Below the pieces are notes generated by a model. The model searched no databases, was not told the DNA's origin, and saw only the letters and a program-made list of their open reading frames with translations. A stretch of 64,000 nt of DNA from Amycolatopsis acidicola (GTDB taxonomy: Bacteria; Actinomycetota; Actinomycetes; Mycobacteriales; Pseudonocardiaceae). This document shows positions 29,118 to 38,704 of the stretch, one piece after another. The position numbers were made by a program, and so were the translations under genes. Every line of letters starts with the position of its first letter. The stretch's first letter is position 1. The stretch spans positions 1 through 64,000 of the forward strand of contig NZ_VMNW02000015.1 of assembly GCF_007713735.2 (NCBI RefSeq), read 5' to 3'.

Positions 29118-29209
29118 GTCGTCCTCCCGGGTCTGGCCTGTGCCTGTGCGCTTTCAGTTTGCCTCAACGCGAGCGGTGGGCAGAGATCAGGGCGGTATCC
29201 TCTTACGTG

Positions 29210-31441
29210 ATGCCCGCGACCTCTCTGGCGGACTGGCTGCGTTCCGCGTCCGACGACGAGTTGGCCGCGCTCCTGCAGGCCAGGCGCGACCTGGCCACCC
29301 CACCGCCTTCCGACAGCACAGTGCTCGCCACGCGCGCGGGCACGGCAGGTTCCGCCGCGCGGGCGCTGGAGGATCTCGACACCTTCACCCTCGGCGTGCT
29401 CGACGCCCTGCTGGTCGCCGACGCCGACACGCAGCCGGTGCCGCTGGCGCCGGTCGCCGAGCTGGTGGGCGCCGATCCGGCGCCGGCGTTGGCCAAACTG
29501 CGCGCCCGCGCCATCGCCTGGGGCGACGACGACGCGCTTCGCGTTCTGCCGGTCACGCGGGAGATCGTCGGCCCGTACCCGGCGGGGCTCGGGGCCTCGG
29601 TGCCCGAACTGGCCGGTTTCGACCTTGCCGAGCTGACGGACGAGGAACGCGGTGTCCTCGGCGCGCTCGCGTCCGGCCCGCCCATCGGGCGCAGCCGGGA
29701 CGCCGCGGTGGAAATCCCGCTGGAGCAAGCGAAAACGCCCGTGCAGCGGTTGCTCGCTCGCGGATTGCTGTTGCGCCGCAACAACGACACGGTCGAGCTG
29801 CCGCGCGAGCTCGGCATCGCGCTGCGTGGCGGGCGGGCTGTTTCGCCGAACGCGGTCGAGGAACCTCCGCTGCCGACGAACCCGCACAGTCAGTCCACTG
29901 TGGATGAAGCGGCCGCCGGTGAGGCCGCGGAGTTCCTGCGGCAGCTGGAATCCCTGCTCACCCTGTGGTCCGAGCAGCCGCCGCCGGTGCTCAAGGCAGG
30001 CGGTCTCGGCGTGCGCGAACTGCGTAAGGCCGCCAAGGAACTGGACGTGGACGACGCGCGGGCCACGCTGCTCGCGGAGCTGGCTGTCGGCGCCGGTCTC
30101 GTCGCCGACAGCGGCTCGACCACGCCGGAATGGGTGCCCACCACGCTCACCGATTCCTGGCTCGCTTCGGCGCCGGGGCAGCGGTGGCTCATCCTGGCGC
30201 AGGCGTGGCTGGAGCTGCCCCGGCTGCCGGGTCTGGCCGGGCAGCGGGATGCCAAGGACAAGCCGATGGCCCCGCTTTCGGACGATCTCCGCCGCCCGCT
30301 CGCGCCCGTGAACCGGCGGCGGGTGCTGGAAAGTCTCGAAGAACTGCCGCCGGGCTCGGGTGTGAAGAGCGTCGACGAGCTGGTGGCTGTCCTGGCCTGG
30401 CGCGCGCCCCGGCGCGGTGGCCGGCTGCGGGACGAGACGGTGCGGTGGACGATGGCGGAGGCGTCGGTCCTCGGCATGGTCGCGCTCGGCGGGCTCACCA
30501 CGGCGGCGAAGGCGCTGCTGGTGGAGAACCGCAGCGGCGCACTCGAGGCGATGGCCGAGGCGATGCCCGCCCCGATCGATCATGTTCTGGTGCAAGCGGA
30601 TCTGACGGTCGTCGCGCCCGGCCCGCTGGAGCCGGAACTGGCCACGGAGATCAAAACCGTGGCGGACGTGGAGTCCGCGGGCCACGCGACGGTGTACCGG
30701 ATCACCGAAGGCACCGTGCGCCGAGCACTCGACGCGGGCCGCACCGCCGACGAACTGCACGGGCTGTTCCGCGCGCGTTCGGCCACCCCGGTGCCGCAGT
30801 CGCTGACCTACCTGATCGACGACGTCGCGCGCAGACACGGCAGACTGCGCGGCGGCGCCGCAGCGTCGTTTTTGCGTTGTGACGACGAGGTTCTGCTGGC
30901 GGAGGTGCTGGGCAACCCGGTCGCAGGGGAGTACGAACTGCGCAAGATCGCGCCGACGGTGCTGGTGAGCCCCGCCCCACTGGCCGAGGTCCTCGACGGA
31001 CTGCGCGCGGGCGGGTTCGCCCCCGCAGCGGAAGACGCGGCCGGGCGGGTCCTCGATTTGCGCCCGAACGGCCGCCGGATTCCCGCGCGCCCCAAGCAAA
31101 CCCGGCGCGTGATGGCCGAGCCGACCGGGGCCAGCGCGGAGCAGCTGGAGTCCGTGATCGCCCACCTCCGAGCAGGCGACCGCGCCGCGACCAGGCGCCG
31201 GGGCGCGGAAGTGCGCCTGCCCGCGGGCGGTGGCGGCTCGGACACCTCCGCGACGATGGCCCTGCTCGCCCGCGCCACCCGCGAACAACGTGAGGTGTGG
31301 ATCGGTTTCGTGGACTCGCATGGGACAGCAAGCCAGCGGATCGTCACCCCGGCCCACGTCGGCGGCGGGGTGCTGATGAGCACGGATGATCAGCGCTTCC
31401 CCCTACACCGCATCACTTCCGCAGCGTTGGTAGAGGACTGA
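29210..31441 (+). CDS. XPB/Ssl2 N-terminal-like (helicase-associated) protein
   Basis: A 743-residue protein without helicase motifs. It matches the actinobacterial family whose middle and C-terminal parts resemble the N-terminal domain of XPB (the MPAPIDHVLVQADLTVVAPG stretch is characteristic), and it ends with a WYL-like segment (QREVWIGFVDSHGTASQRIV, PHRITSAALVED-type ending). It starts at ATG 29210 (GTG one codon earlier is possible). In mycobacteria this gene, Rv0862c, is next to the XPB helicase gene Rv0861c (from memory); here the helicase is 18.5 kb away. The pair is thought to act in DNA unwinding or repair, but the role is not established. Confidence 0.85.
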   Translation: MPATSLADWLRSASDDELAALLQARRDLATPPPSDSTVLATRAGTAGSAARALEDLDTFTLGVLDALLVADADTQPVPLAPVAELVGADPAPALAKLRARAIAWGDDDALRVLPVTREIVGPYPAGLGASVPELAGFDLAELTDEERGVLGALASGPPIGRSRDAAVEIPLEQAKTPVQRLLARGLLLRRNNDTVELPRELGIALRGGRAVSPNAVEEPPLPTNPHSQSTVDEAAAGEAAEFLRQLESLLTLWSEQPPPVLKAGGLGVRELRKAAKELDVDDARATLLAELAVGAGLVADSGSTTPEWVPTTLTDSWLASAPGQRWLILAQAWLELPRLPGLAGQRDAKDKPMAPLSDDLRRPLAPVNRRRVLESLEELPPGSGVKSVDELVAVLAWRAPRRGGRLRDETVRWTMAEASVLGMVALGGLTTAAKALLVENRSGALEAMAEAMPAPIDHVLVQADLTVVAPGPLEPELATEIKTVADVESAGHATVYRITEGTVRRALDAGRTADELHGLFRARSATPVPQSLTYLIDDVARRHGRLRGGAAASFLRCDDEVLLAEVLGNPVAGEYELRKIAPTVLVSPAPLAEVLDGLRAGGFAPAAEDAAGRVLDLRPNGRRIPARPKQTRRVMAEPTGASAEQLESVIAHLRAGDRAATRRRGAEVRLPAGGGGSDTSATMALLARATREQREVWIGFVDSHGTASQRIVTPAHVGGGVLMSTDDQRFPLHRITSAALVED

Positions 31442-31472
31442 GACCGGGATCGGCGAGCGCCACGCGGGACCA

Positions 31473-31598
31473 GCCAACACACCAGCGGGAACCGCCAACA
31501 TGCCAACCGGAACGGCAAACACACCCGAGGCAGGGGCCAACACACCCACCGGAACCGCCAACACGCCCGCTGGAGGGGCCAATGCGTGCGTGAGGGCG
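31473..31598. repeat. 21-bp-period intergenic repeat, array C
   Basis: Six units start at 31473, 31494, 31515, 31536, 31557 and 31578, precisely every 21 bp, each opening GC(C/A)AACA(C/T). They fill the 191 bp between the convergent XPB-N-like gene and the last gene of the conservon. Read on the minus strand, in the sense of the conservon transcript, the unit is GGCGTGTTGGC, the same sense rule as array B. Confidence 0.88.
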
Positions 31599-31632
31599 GC
31601 GAATATGTGCGGGAGGGGCTTTCTGGCGGGGA

Positions 31633-32202
31633 TCAGAGGCCGCGCAGTCCGTCCAGCACCCGGGCCATGAACTCGCGCGAAGAGCGGTCCCCGAAGGACA
31701 GCCCCGGCTGGTGGATCATCACCAGCTCCAGGTTGTCCATGTCGCTGACCAGGACCTTCACCACGTTCAGCGGCAGCAGCAGGAAGGCGGCGATCTCCGC
31801 GATGGACCTCGGTTCGACGCACAGGTCGCAGATTCGCCTGTGCTGCACCGAAACCGCGCCCTCGTACCGGCGTCCGCGGTGGCTCGTGGACACGAGTGCT
31901 TCGAGCGCAAGGTCGTAGTCCGGCCTCGTCCGGCCGCGGGTGTGCGCGTACGGCCGCATCATGGTGCGACGGCCCACCGGGCCGACGGACCTCGGCGGCG
32001 CCTGCCGCGGCGGCGAAGGGGGCGGCGGCACCGGCTGGGCCTGGCGCTTCACCCCCGCCAGCGAACGCACCGCCGTCAGCACCGCGGAGCGGTTCAGCTT
32101 GAACCGTGCCGGCGAGTCCAGCGGCTCACGGTCCGCGCCCTGGTGGAGGGCTTCCCACGCATCGATTTCGGGGCCCGCGGCCCCGTTCGGCATTCCTCGC
32201 AT
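31633..32202 (-). CDS. DUF742 protein (CvnC-like), second copy
   Basis: A 189-residue protein with a disordered proline-rich first half (PVPPPPSPPRQAPP) and a C-terminal DUF742 winged-helix domain (TRPDYDLALEALV, RRICDLCVEPRSIAEIAAFL, NVVKVLVSDM). DUF742 proteins are the third component of actinobacterial conservons, which couple a membrane kinase, a roadblock protein and a small GTPase. It starts 3 bp after the second roadblock gene. No kinase or GTPase accompanies this second pair. Confidence 0.87.
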   Translation of the reverse strand: MRGMPNGAAGPEIDAWEALHQGADREPLDSPARFKLNRSAVLTAVRSLAGVKRQAQPVPPPPSPPRQAPPRSVGPVGRRTMMRPYAHTRGRTRPDYDLALEALVSTSHRGRRYEGAVSVQHRRICDLCVEPRSIAEIAAFLLLPLNVVKVLVSDMDNLELVMIHQPGLSFGDRSSREFMARVLDGLRGL

Positions 32203-32205
32203 CGG

Positions 32206-32628
32206 CTACCCGCGCACACCACCCTGGAGCTGCATCCGCAGCTCCGGCGTGAGCTGCTGACCGACCCGGTCGACCAGCAGCGTCATCTCGTACGCGACCG
32301 TGCCGATGTCGCAGTTGGGCGCGGCGAGCACGGCCAGGCAGGAGCCGTCGCTGACCGACATCAGGAAGAGGTAGCCGCGTTCCATCTCGACCACGGTCTG
32401 GTTCACGAAGCCCGCGTCGAAGCACCGCGCGGCCCCGTGGGTGAGACTGACCAGCCCGGAAGCGACAGCGGACAGTTGATCGGCCCTGTCCTTGGGCAGT
32501 CCGTCGGAACCCGCGAGCAGCAAACCGTCGGCCGACACGACCACGGCGTGCGCGGCTCCGGGGACCCTGCGCACGAAATCGGTGATCAGCCAGCCGAAGC
32601 TGCCCGCGTGTTGAGCCGGCGCCGTCAC
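32206..32628 (-). CDS. Roadblock/LC7 protein (CvnB-like), second copy
   Basis: A 140-residue single-domain roadblock protein. [22 protein letters not shown], the [16 protein letters not shown] helix and [15 protein letters not shown] are typical. It is about 70 percent identical by eye over the core to the other roadblock protein of this cluster (34171-34623). The GTG start has AGGAGG upstream. A 144-bp gap separates it from the GTPase gene upstream, so this second pair may have its own promoter. Confidence 0.9.
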   Translation of the reverse strand: MTAPAQHAGSFGWLITDFVRRVPGAAHAVVVSADGLLLAGSDGLPKDRADQLSAVASGLVSLTHGAARCFDAGFVNQTVVEMERGYLFLMSVSDGSCLAVLAAPNCDIGTVAYEMTLLVDRVGQQLTPELRMQLQGGVRG

Positions 32629-32772
32629 TGGTTACCTCCTCGCCGATCGAAGCGGTAGTCCCGATTATTCCTTGCCAGCGTATTCCTCACAGCGGCCTTG
32701 TCGACCCACGACGGCGGGTGATGCCCATCCTTCACCCCAACGGCCGTACTCCGAAGGTGCCCGTCCGCTTAC

Positions 32773-33381
32773 TCAGGCCTGTTGCAGCGCGGTGTCCCGC
32801 AGGATCGCGTGCTCCACGACCGAAATCAGCACCTGCTTCGCGGAGTCCTTGTCCCGCGCGTCGCACGCGATGATCGGCACGTTGTCCGCGATGGTGAGCG
32901 CGTGACGGACGTCCTCGATCTGGTGGTGCAGCAGCCGGTCGAAGCAGTTGATCGCCACGATGTAGGGCAGTTTCCGGTTCTCGAAGAAGTCGATCGAGGG
33001 AAACGCGTCGGCCAGCCTGCGGGTGTCCACGAGCACGACCGCGCCGATGGCACCCAGCGCGAGGTCGTCCCACATGAACCAGAACCGGTGCTGCCCCGGC
33101 GTGCCGAAGACGTAGAGCACCAGGTCGGAATCCAGCGAGAGCCTGCCGAAGTCCATGGCCACGGTGGTGGTGACCTTGTTCGGGGTGTTGCTGACGTCGT
33201 CGACCGAGACGCTGGCCTCGGTCATCTGCGCTTCCGTGGTCAGCGGGTCGATCTCGGACACCGCACCCACCAGGGTGGTCTTCCCCGAACCGAAGCCGCC
33301 GGCCACCACGATCTTGGCCGACTGGGTCGGTCCCATGGCCGCCGACGTGTTCGCGTCGGAGTCAAATTCTCCGAAGCCCAC
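32773..33381 (-). CDS. Conservon GTPase (CvnD-like)
   Basis: A 202-residue MglA/Ras-like small GTPase. P-loop GGFGSGKTTLVGAV, switch region with threonines in TTTVAMDFG, G3 element FGTPGQ (in place of DxxG), and base-recognition INCFD in place of NKxD. The GTG start at 33381 overlaps the end of the DUF742 gene by 20 bp. In conservons the GTPase, roadblock and DUF742 proteins form a complex under the membrane kinase; output is unknown for most. Confidence 0.9.
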   Translation of the reverse strand: MGFGEFDSDANTSAAMGPTQSAKIVVAGGFGSGKTTLVGAVSEIDPLTTEAQMTEASVSVDDVSNTPNKVTTTVAMDFGRLSLDSDLVLYVFGTPGQHRFWFMWDDLALGAIGAVVLVDTRRLADAFPSIDFFENRKLPYIVAINCFDRLLHHQIEDVRHALTIADNVPIIACDARDKDSAKQVLISVVEHAILRDTALQQA

Positions 33382-34147
33382 TGAGCACCCTCTCCATGAA
33401 TTCGATACTGGGACGATCACCGACCGCGACGGTCGCGGTGTGCACCAGGACGAGGCCGAGCCCGGCCACGTCACCGATCAGTACACGAACGACTCCAAGC
33501 GGCAATCGTAGATAGGCCGCCACCTCGGCCACCGAGCGCGTGTCCAGACACAGCCCGCAGATGGACCGGTGCTCGGGCACCCGGACCCGGTCCAGCGAGC
33601 GCCCGCGCTCGCTCGTCGACACCAGCGCCTCGATCGCGAGATCGTACGTCGGCTTCGTCCGGCCGCCGGTCCGGAAGTACGGCCGGACGAGCCCGGAGGT
33701 CTCCGCGGGCGCGGCGGGCATCGAGGTCGGGACCGCGGGCAGGCTGGGATGGCTCGGATGGTTGGGGTGGCTCGGGTGATTCGGGTAGCTCGCCGGGCCC
33801 GGCCCCGGCGCGATCGGCGGGAAGGCCGAAAACTCGCCGCTCGGCTGCCCGCTGTCGGGCGCGCCGCCGAACAGCTCCGAGCCGGGGCCCGACATCAGCC
33901 GGTCCCCGAAATCGGGCGTGCGGAACTCCCCTGTCTGATAGGCCGCCTGCCGGCCCGTGAAATCGCCTTCGTCGGCACCGGCGCCGGCAGCGCGGCGCTG
34001 CCGCCACTCCCGGTCGACCCTCGCCCGGAACTGCGTCCAGTCTTCGTCGGCCAGCGCGTTCCGCGGTTCCTCCGGATCCGAGCCGGAAGCCGTGGAGCCC
34101 ATCCCCATTCGGTCCCCGTCCAAGTCCGCTGATTGGCCCGCGTCCAC
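33362..34147 (-). CDS. DUF742 protein (CvnC-like) with long disordered N-terminus
   Basis: A 261-residue protein. The first ~145 residues are low-complexity and include a proline/histidine repeat (NHPSHPNHPSHPSLP) followed by a DUF742 domain (KPTYDLAIEALV, RSICGLCLDTRSVAEVAAYL, VVRVLIGDV). The repeat is reflected in the DNA at about 33738-33790 as degenerate 9-bp units. It starts with GTG 23 bp after the roadblock gene and overlaps the GTPase gene by 20 bp. The N-terminal tail is longer than in the second copy (189 residues). Confidence 0.88.
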   Translation of the reverse strand: MDAGQSADLDGDRMGMGSTASGSDPEEPRNALADEDWTQFRARVDREWRQRRAAGAGADEGDFTGRQAAYQTGEFRTPDFGDRLMSGPGSELFGGAPDSGQPSGEFSAFPPIAPGPGPASYPNHPSHPNHPSHPSLPAVPTSMPAAPAETSGLVRPYFRTGGRTKPTYDLAIEALVSTSERGRSLDRVRVPEHRSICGLCLDTRSVAEVAAYLRLPLGVVRVLIGDVAGLGLVLVHTATVAVGDRPSIEFMERVLSGLRRI

Positions 34148-34170
34148 TCCAGTCCCTTCGTCACGCGGCG

Positions 34171-34623
34171 CTAGCCGCGCACGGCCCCTTGCAACTGGGC
34201 CCGCATCTCGGGCGTCAGCTGTTGTCCGACGCGGTCGACGAGCAACGTCATCTCATAGACTACGAGACCGATGTCACTGTCCGGCGAGCCCAGCACAGCC
34301 AGGCAGGAACCGTCCGAAACGGACATCAGGAACAGGAAGCCGTTCGCCATTTCGACCACGGTCTGCGCGACCGGGCCGCCTTCGAAGACCTTCGCCGCGC
34401 CCCGCGCCAGGCTCGTGAGCCCGGACGCGACCGCGGCCAGCTGGTCCGCCCTGTCCTTGGGCAGGCCGCGGGACGCGGCCAGCATCAGCCCGTCCGCGGA
34501 CACCACCACCGCGTGTGCCGCGCCGGGGACGCGGTGCACGAAGTCCGTGATGAGCCAGGCGAAACCGTTCTGCGAACCCTGAGATTTCGAGCCTTTCGGC
34601 TGCAGAGAACCCGGCCGTGTCAC
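34171..34623 (-). CDS. Roadblock/LC7 protein (CvnB-like)
   Basis: A 150-residue roadblock-domain protein with a short basic N-terminal tail ([12 protein letters not shown]). The core [20 protein letters not shown] and [16 protein letters not shown] match the family. It starts with GTG 3 bp after the sensor kinase gene and is the second gene of the conservon. Roadblock proteins are regulators of Ras-like GTPases, here the product of 32773-33381. Confidence 0.9.
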   Translation of the reverse strand: MTRPGSLQPKGSKSQGSQNGFAWLITDFVHRVPGAAHAVVVSADGLMLAASRGLPKDRADQLAAVASGLTSLARGAAKVFEGGPVAQTVVEMANGFLFLMSVSDGSCLAVLGSPDSDIGLVVYEMTLLVDRVGQQLTPEMRAQLQGAVRG

Positions 34624-34626
34624 TCG

Positions 34627-37578
34627 TCACTCCTCACTGCCGTATTCGGGCAGGGACAGCTCCCCGCCAGTCACCGAAACGCCTTCTCCGGCCCGACGGC
34701 CCGAGTGGTCATTGAGCGCGTGCCGTCCGGATGTGTACCCACGCTGGAAGCTCACCATACGATCACGCGCGGCGGTAGCCGACCTCGCGATAGCGCTGTG
34801 GCCCGGTTTGCCCGAAGTGGTGTCGGTGAACGACGCTCCCGACGACTCGCCGGCGCCGACCGAACCCGGTACGAGGTACGCGTTGGGCACCCGCTTGGGC
34901 AGCCCGGCGGTGGTGATCTCCTCGCCCTTGGGATCCAGTAGCGACTGCGCGGCCTGCCAGCCCTCGTCGGCCGCGCTGCGCCACACCTCGTCCAGCATCG
35001 GCGTGGACTCCAGCTGCTCGGGTTCCGGCTCCGGTTCCGCTTCCTCCGGCTGCTGCTGGGCCATCGATTCGCCGAGGTCTCCCGTCATCGGCCGTTCGGG
35101 CTCCTCCCCGCGGACGTCCTGGTCGTCGTCGCCCTCTTCACTGAACCACCGGGACACAACCGACTGGTAGATCGGCAGCCGTTTGGTCGGCTGGTCGTCC
35201 TCGAGCACACCGCTCTCGTGGTCGGGCGGTTCCTCGGCAGGCGGCTCGGGCGGAGCCACCGGCACGTACTGCGGTTCCCGCTTCGGCAGCTGGAGCGGGG
35301 TGAACCGGGAGGTGCCCTCGGTCGGCGAATGCCCGTTGGACGGGTTCGCCGGGCTCGGTCCCGGTTTGCCGGTGCCGCGGCTGAGGAAGGCCGCGTTCGG
35401 TGAACCGGCGACCAGATCGTCCAGGCTGATCGGCTGCGCCAGCGGGGTCAGCCCGCCGGGACCGTCCGAAACCTGGTGCTGTGTCTGGGTTTGCTCGGCG
35501 TCGACCGACGCGGGCCGCGGGCGCTGCGCCGGCACCGCGGGGATCTGCGGCAGCGACGTCTCGGCGTGGGTCGGCGGCGGCAGCTGCGGCGTCTCCGCGA
35601 CGACCGGGCCGAGCAGCTCGGCCGGCACCACGACCCGTGCGATGACACCGCCTTCGATGTCCTCGTTCTCCCGGATCCGGACCTCGATGCCGTGCCGCTG
35701 CGCCAGCCGCGCGACCACGTACAGGCCCATTCGCCGGGTCACCGACACGTCCAGGTCCGGCGGGTCGGCGAGGCGCTGGTTCACCTCGTAGATCTGCTCT
35801 TCGGACATGCCGACCCCGCGGTCGGTGACCTGGATGGCCAGCGACCGGCGGCGGGTGACCACCGCGCGCACGCTCACCTTCGTCTCCGGCTCGGAGAAGT
35901 AGGTCGCGTTGTCGAGCAGTTCGGCGAGCAGGTGCACGAGGTCGTGCACGGTCAGCCCGCGCACCGCGACCTCGGGGATCACGCCGACCTCGACGCGCGC
36001 GTACTGCTCGATCTCCGACACCGCGGCGCCGATGACGTCGGCGGCCGAGACCGGCTTGGGCACCGACTTGGCCAAGCCGGCGCCGGAGAGCACCAGCAGG
36101 CTTTCGCCGTTGCGCCGCAACCGGGTCGCGAGGTGGTCGAGCTCGAACAGGCTCGCGAGGTGGTCCGGGTCCTGCTCGTCGGCCTCGAGCCGGTCGATCA
36201 CGCCGAGCTGGCGTTCCACCAGCCGCTGCGAACGCCGGGACAGGTTCACGAAGATGCCGTTGACGTTCTCGCGCAGGAGTGCCTGCTCGGCCGCCATCTT
36301 GATGGCCTGTTCGTGCACCGCGTCGAACGACCGGGCGACTTCGCCGATCTCCTCGCGAGTGGTGATCGGCACCGGGTCGACCGCGTTGGCCGACGCCGCG
36401 ACGGGGTCCGGGTCCTCGAGGATCCTGTTCACCGTCTCCGGCAGCCGCGTGTAGGCGATGTCCAGCGCGCTGGTCCGCAGCACGCGCAGCGGCCGGAGCA
36501 TGATCCGGGCGATCAGGAACGTCAGCACGAGCGCGCCGATCAGCACGAGCAGCACGATGCCGATGTCGCGCCACGCCGCGGCGTACGCGCCGTCGGCGAG
36601 CACCTGCGAACTGGCGCGCAGGTTGGACAGCAGGTCGCTCTCCATGGTGCGCATCTTGTTGATCGCACCGGTGCTGTCGGCCACCAGCTCGTCGCGGTTG
36701 ATGCCGGGCGGCGCGCCTTCCGAGCCGCGCGCGAGCGCGCTCGAGGCCAGCCGCTCGCGGCCGTCCACGTCCGGACCGCTGACGGTGTCGTTGAACAGCT
36801 GCAGCTGGTCGACGTCCGCGTTCGCCTTGAACAGGTCGGTCGCGGCCTCGGCGCTCGCCTGCGCCTGGCGCACCTGGTCGATCAGGAGGCCGGTGAACTC
36901 GTTGCGCATCGTCGCGATCTCCATCGCGGCGTCCTGGCGCGAGGAGAACTCCTTGGCCTCGCTCAGTGACTGCAGGGTGGTGCCCTGGCGCAGCAGGTCG
37001 CGGTCGTTCACCGCGATCGTGACCTCCTGGCCCAGCTGGACCAGCGAGTCGAGGATCGAGGAGTAGGTCGTGAAGGCGGCCTGTTCGGAGTACGGGGGTG
37101 TGTTGACCGTGGTGCGCAGCGCGGCGAGGGTGTCCAGCCGCTGCAGGCCCTTGTCGTAGCGTTCCTTGCTCGCCGCGTCGCTGATCTGGAGCTGCGAAGC
37201 CGAGTTCCGCAGTTCGGCGACCGACTGGTCGACCTGGCGGATCTGGCTGTTGAGCGCGCTCTGGAGATCGACGTCACCCGGCGTGATGATCTTCGCCACA
37301 GCCAGCATGCGTTCGCTCTGCAGCTGATGGATCACGTCGGTGACCTTGATGGCCACGTCGACCTGGGTCGTGGTCTGGCTGAACTCGTCCGCCTGATGGA
37401 GCTCGTCGTAGGCCCGCAGGCCGCCCAGCACGAGCGCGGTCAGTGTCGGCACCGCCAGGACCAGGACCAGCTTGGAGCGCAGCTTCCAGTTTCGTAGGCT
37501 CAAACGCGACCCGTTGGAGCGCGTCGAAGTCTGCTGCGCAGGAGTCCCCGCTATGTGTGGGGCGTCTTCTCTCGGCAC
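34627..37578 (-). CDS. Conservon sensor kinase (CvnA-like), nitrate-sensing type
   Basis: A 983-residue membrane kinase. Order: short basic start; transmembrane helix near residues 37-55 (LVLVLAVPTLTALVLGGL); extracytoplasmic all-helical NIT (nitrate/nitrite-sensing-type) domain; second transmembrane helix (IGIVLLVLIGALVLTFLI); HAMP linker; ATPase domain with HLLAELLDNATYFS (N box), TDRGVGMSEEQI (G1) and GLYVVARLAQRHGI; then ~300 disordered proline/acidic residues. No phospho-acceptor histidine box is obvious, as usual for this class. Near the C-terminus TKRLPIYQSVVSRWF recurs in the other kinase of the window. The GTG at 37578 is a judgement: GGTGG lies upstream and the hydrophobic start follows; the frame is open much further. 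Confidence 0.85.
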   Translation of the reverse strand: MPREDAPHIAGTPAQQTSTRSNGSRLSLRNWKLRSKLVLVLAVPTLTALVLGGLRAYDELHQADEFSQTTTQVDVAIKVTDVIHQLQSERMLAVAKIITPGDVDLQSALNSQIRQVDQSVAELRNSASQLQISDAASKERYDKGLQRLDTLAALRTTVNTPPYSEQAAFTTYSSILDSLVQLGQEVTIAVNDRDLLRQGTTLQSLSEAKEFSSRQDAAMEIATMRNEFTGLLIDQVRQAQASAEAATDLFKANADVDQLQLFNDTVSGPDVDGRERLASSALARGSEGAPPGINRDELVADSTGAINKMRTMESDLLSNLRASSQVLADGAYAAAWRDIGIVLLVLIGALVLTFLIARIMLRPLRVLRTSALDIAYTRLPETVNRILEDPDPVAASANAVDPVPITTREEIGEVARSFDAVHEQAIKMAAEQALLRENVNGIFVNLSRRSQRLVERQLGVIDRLEADEQDPDHLASLFELDHLATRLRRNGESLLVLSGAGLAKSVPKPVSAADVIGAAVSEIEQYARVEVGVIPEVAVRGLTVHDLVHLLAELLDNATYFSEPETKVSVRAVVTRRRSLAIQVTDRGVGMSEEQIYEVNQRLADPPDLDVSVTRRMGLYVVARLAQRHGIEVRIRENEDIEGGVIARVVVPAELLGPVVAETPQLPPPTHAETSLPQIPAVPAQRPRPASVDAEQTQTQHQVSDGPGGLTPLAQPISLDDLVAGSPNAAFLSRGTGKPGPSPANPSNGHSPTEGTSRFTPLQLPKREPQYVPVAPPEPPAEEPPDHESGVLEDDQPTKRLPIYQSVVSRWFSEEGDDDQDVRGEEPERPMTGDLGESMAQQQPEEAEPEPEPEQLESTPMLDEVWRSAADEGWQAAQSLLDPKGEEITTAGLPKRVPNAYLVPGSVGAGESSGASFTDTTSGKPGHSAIARSATAARDRMVSFQRGYTSGRHALNDHSGRRAGEGVSVTGGELSLPEYGSEE

Positions 37579-37785
37579 CGCTGTACCACCGTCAATCCCG
37601 CCAGCATTGGGGTCCAAACCTCTTTTGCAGGTGCAGAGGGTAGCGAAGAGCCGGTGAAGATGTAACCCTTCCTGGGCAAAGGCCACGCGACATGATCTCC
37701 ATCCACGTCGCTGACCTGATAGAACTTCCCAAGCTTGAACGCGGTTAAACCACTCTGAGTAGACAACCGCATCCCGACGATCATT

Positions 37786-37807
37786 ATGGGTGATATTTGT
37801 CACCCAT
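37786..37807. promoter_or_regulatory. Perfect inverted repeat upstream of the ABC ATPase gene
   Basis: ATGGGTGA, six bases (TATTTG), TCACCCAT: eight perfectly paired bases per arm, 46 bp before the GTG at 37853. The AT-rich spacer differs from the surrounding GC-rich DNA. Likely an operator for a dimeric regulator of this unit; the regulator is not obvious in the window. Confidence 0.6.
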
Positions 37808-37852
37808 TTACCGGATCGTCCGGCCTGCCAACACGAGACGAGGAGACAGCAA

Positions 37853-38704
37853 GTGCCCACGATGCTCGAGGTGAGCGGGCTCAAGCACCGCTTCGGCGGC
37901 GGGGAGGGTGCCCACACCGCCGTTCGTGACCTGTCGTTCACCGTCGAGACCGGGGAGCTGGCGTGCATCGTCGGCCCGTCCGGCTGCGGCAAGTCCACGA
38001 TGCTGCGGTGCATCGCCGGCCTGATCAAGCCCACCGGCGGCACGATCAGCCTGCACGGGGACAAGGTCGAGGGCGTGCCCGGCGACCTCGCGGTGGTCTT
38101 CCAGGACTACAGCCGCTCGTTGTTCCCTTGGCTCACGGTCGCCGGAAATGTCGAGTTTCCCTTGCGCTCGGCCAAAATTCCCCGGGCGGACCGCCGGGCG
38201 CGGGCCCGCGAGGCGCTGGAGTCGGTCGGTCTCTCGGCCGCGGCGCGCAAGTACCCGTGGCAGCTCTCGGGCGGGATGCAGCAGCGCGTGTCCATCGCGC
38301 GGGCGCTGGCCAGCCGTCCCGCGCTGCTGCTGATGGACGAGCCCTTCGCCTCGGTGGACGCGCAGACCCGGTTCGAGCTGGAGGACCTGCTGCGCCGGGT
38401 GAAGCAGCAGCAGGGCAGCACGGTGCTGCTGGTGACCCACGACATCGACGAGAGCGTTTACCTCGGTGATCGTGTGCTCGTACTGTCGAAGTCCCCGGCG
38501 TCGATCGTCGCGGACCTCAAGGTGGACCTGCCCGCGGAGCGGGACCAGATCAGCACCCGCGAGTCCGCGGAGTTCGTCGCGCTTCGCGCCGAAGTCGCCC
38601 GGTTGCTGCGGAACCGCACCGACGAGGCACAGGCGGCGGCCGAGGACATCGCCGAGTGGGAGCTGTCGGAGCAGGAGACCAAAACCGAAGAGAGGACTTC
38701 GTAG
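37853..38704 (+). CDS. ABC transporter ATPase (SsuB/TauB type)
   Basis: A 283-residue ATPase. Walker A GPSGCGKSTM (residues 41-50), Q-loop VVFQDYSRSLFPWL, signature LSGGMQQRVSIARAL, Walker B LLLMDEPFASVD and H-loop VTHD are all present. The Q-loop sequence is typical of nitrate/sulfonate/taurine transporters. The GTG is chosen because AGGAG lies 8 bp upstream; an ATG three codons later is possible. It has no permease on its own strand but the two convergent permease genes downstream are clearly its partners. The benzoylformate-decarboxylase gene begins immediately after its TAG. Confidence 0.9.
   Translation: MPTMLEVSGLKHRFGGGEGAHTAVRDLSFTVETGELACIVGPSGCGKSTMLRCIAGLIKPTGGTISLHGDKVEGVPGDLAVVFQDYSRSLFPWLTVAGNVEFPLRSAKIPRADRRARAREALESVGLSAAARKYPWQLSGGMQQRVSIARALASRPALLLMDEPFASVDAQTRFELEDLLRRVKQQQGSTVLLVTHDIDESVYLGDRVLVLSKSPASIVADLKVDLPAERDQISTRESAEFVALRAEVARLLRNRTDEAQAAAEDIAEWELSEQETKTEERTS

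Noticed and set aside
37551..37784. 77-codon minus-strand frame upstream of the conservon kinase
   Set aside because: Overlaps the chosen kinase start, has no ribosome site and no recognisable feature.
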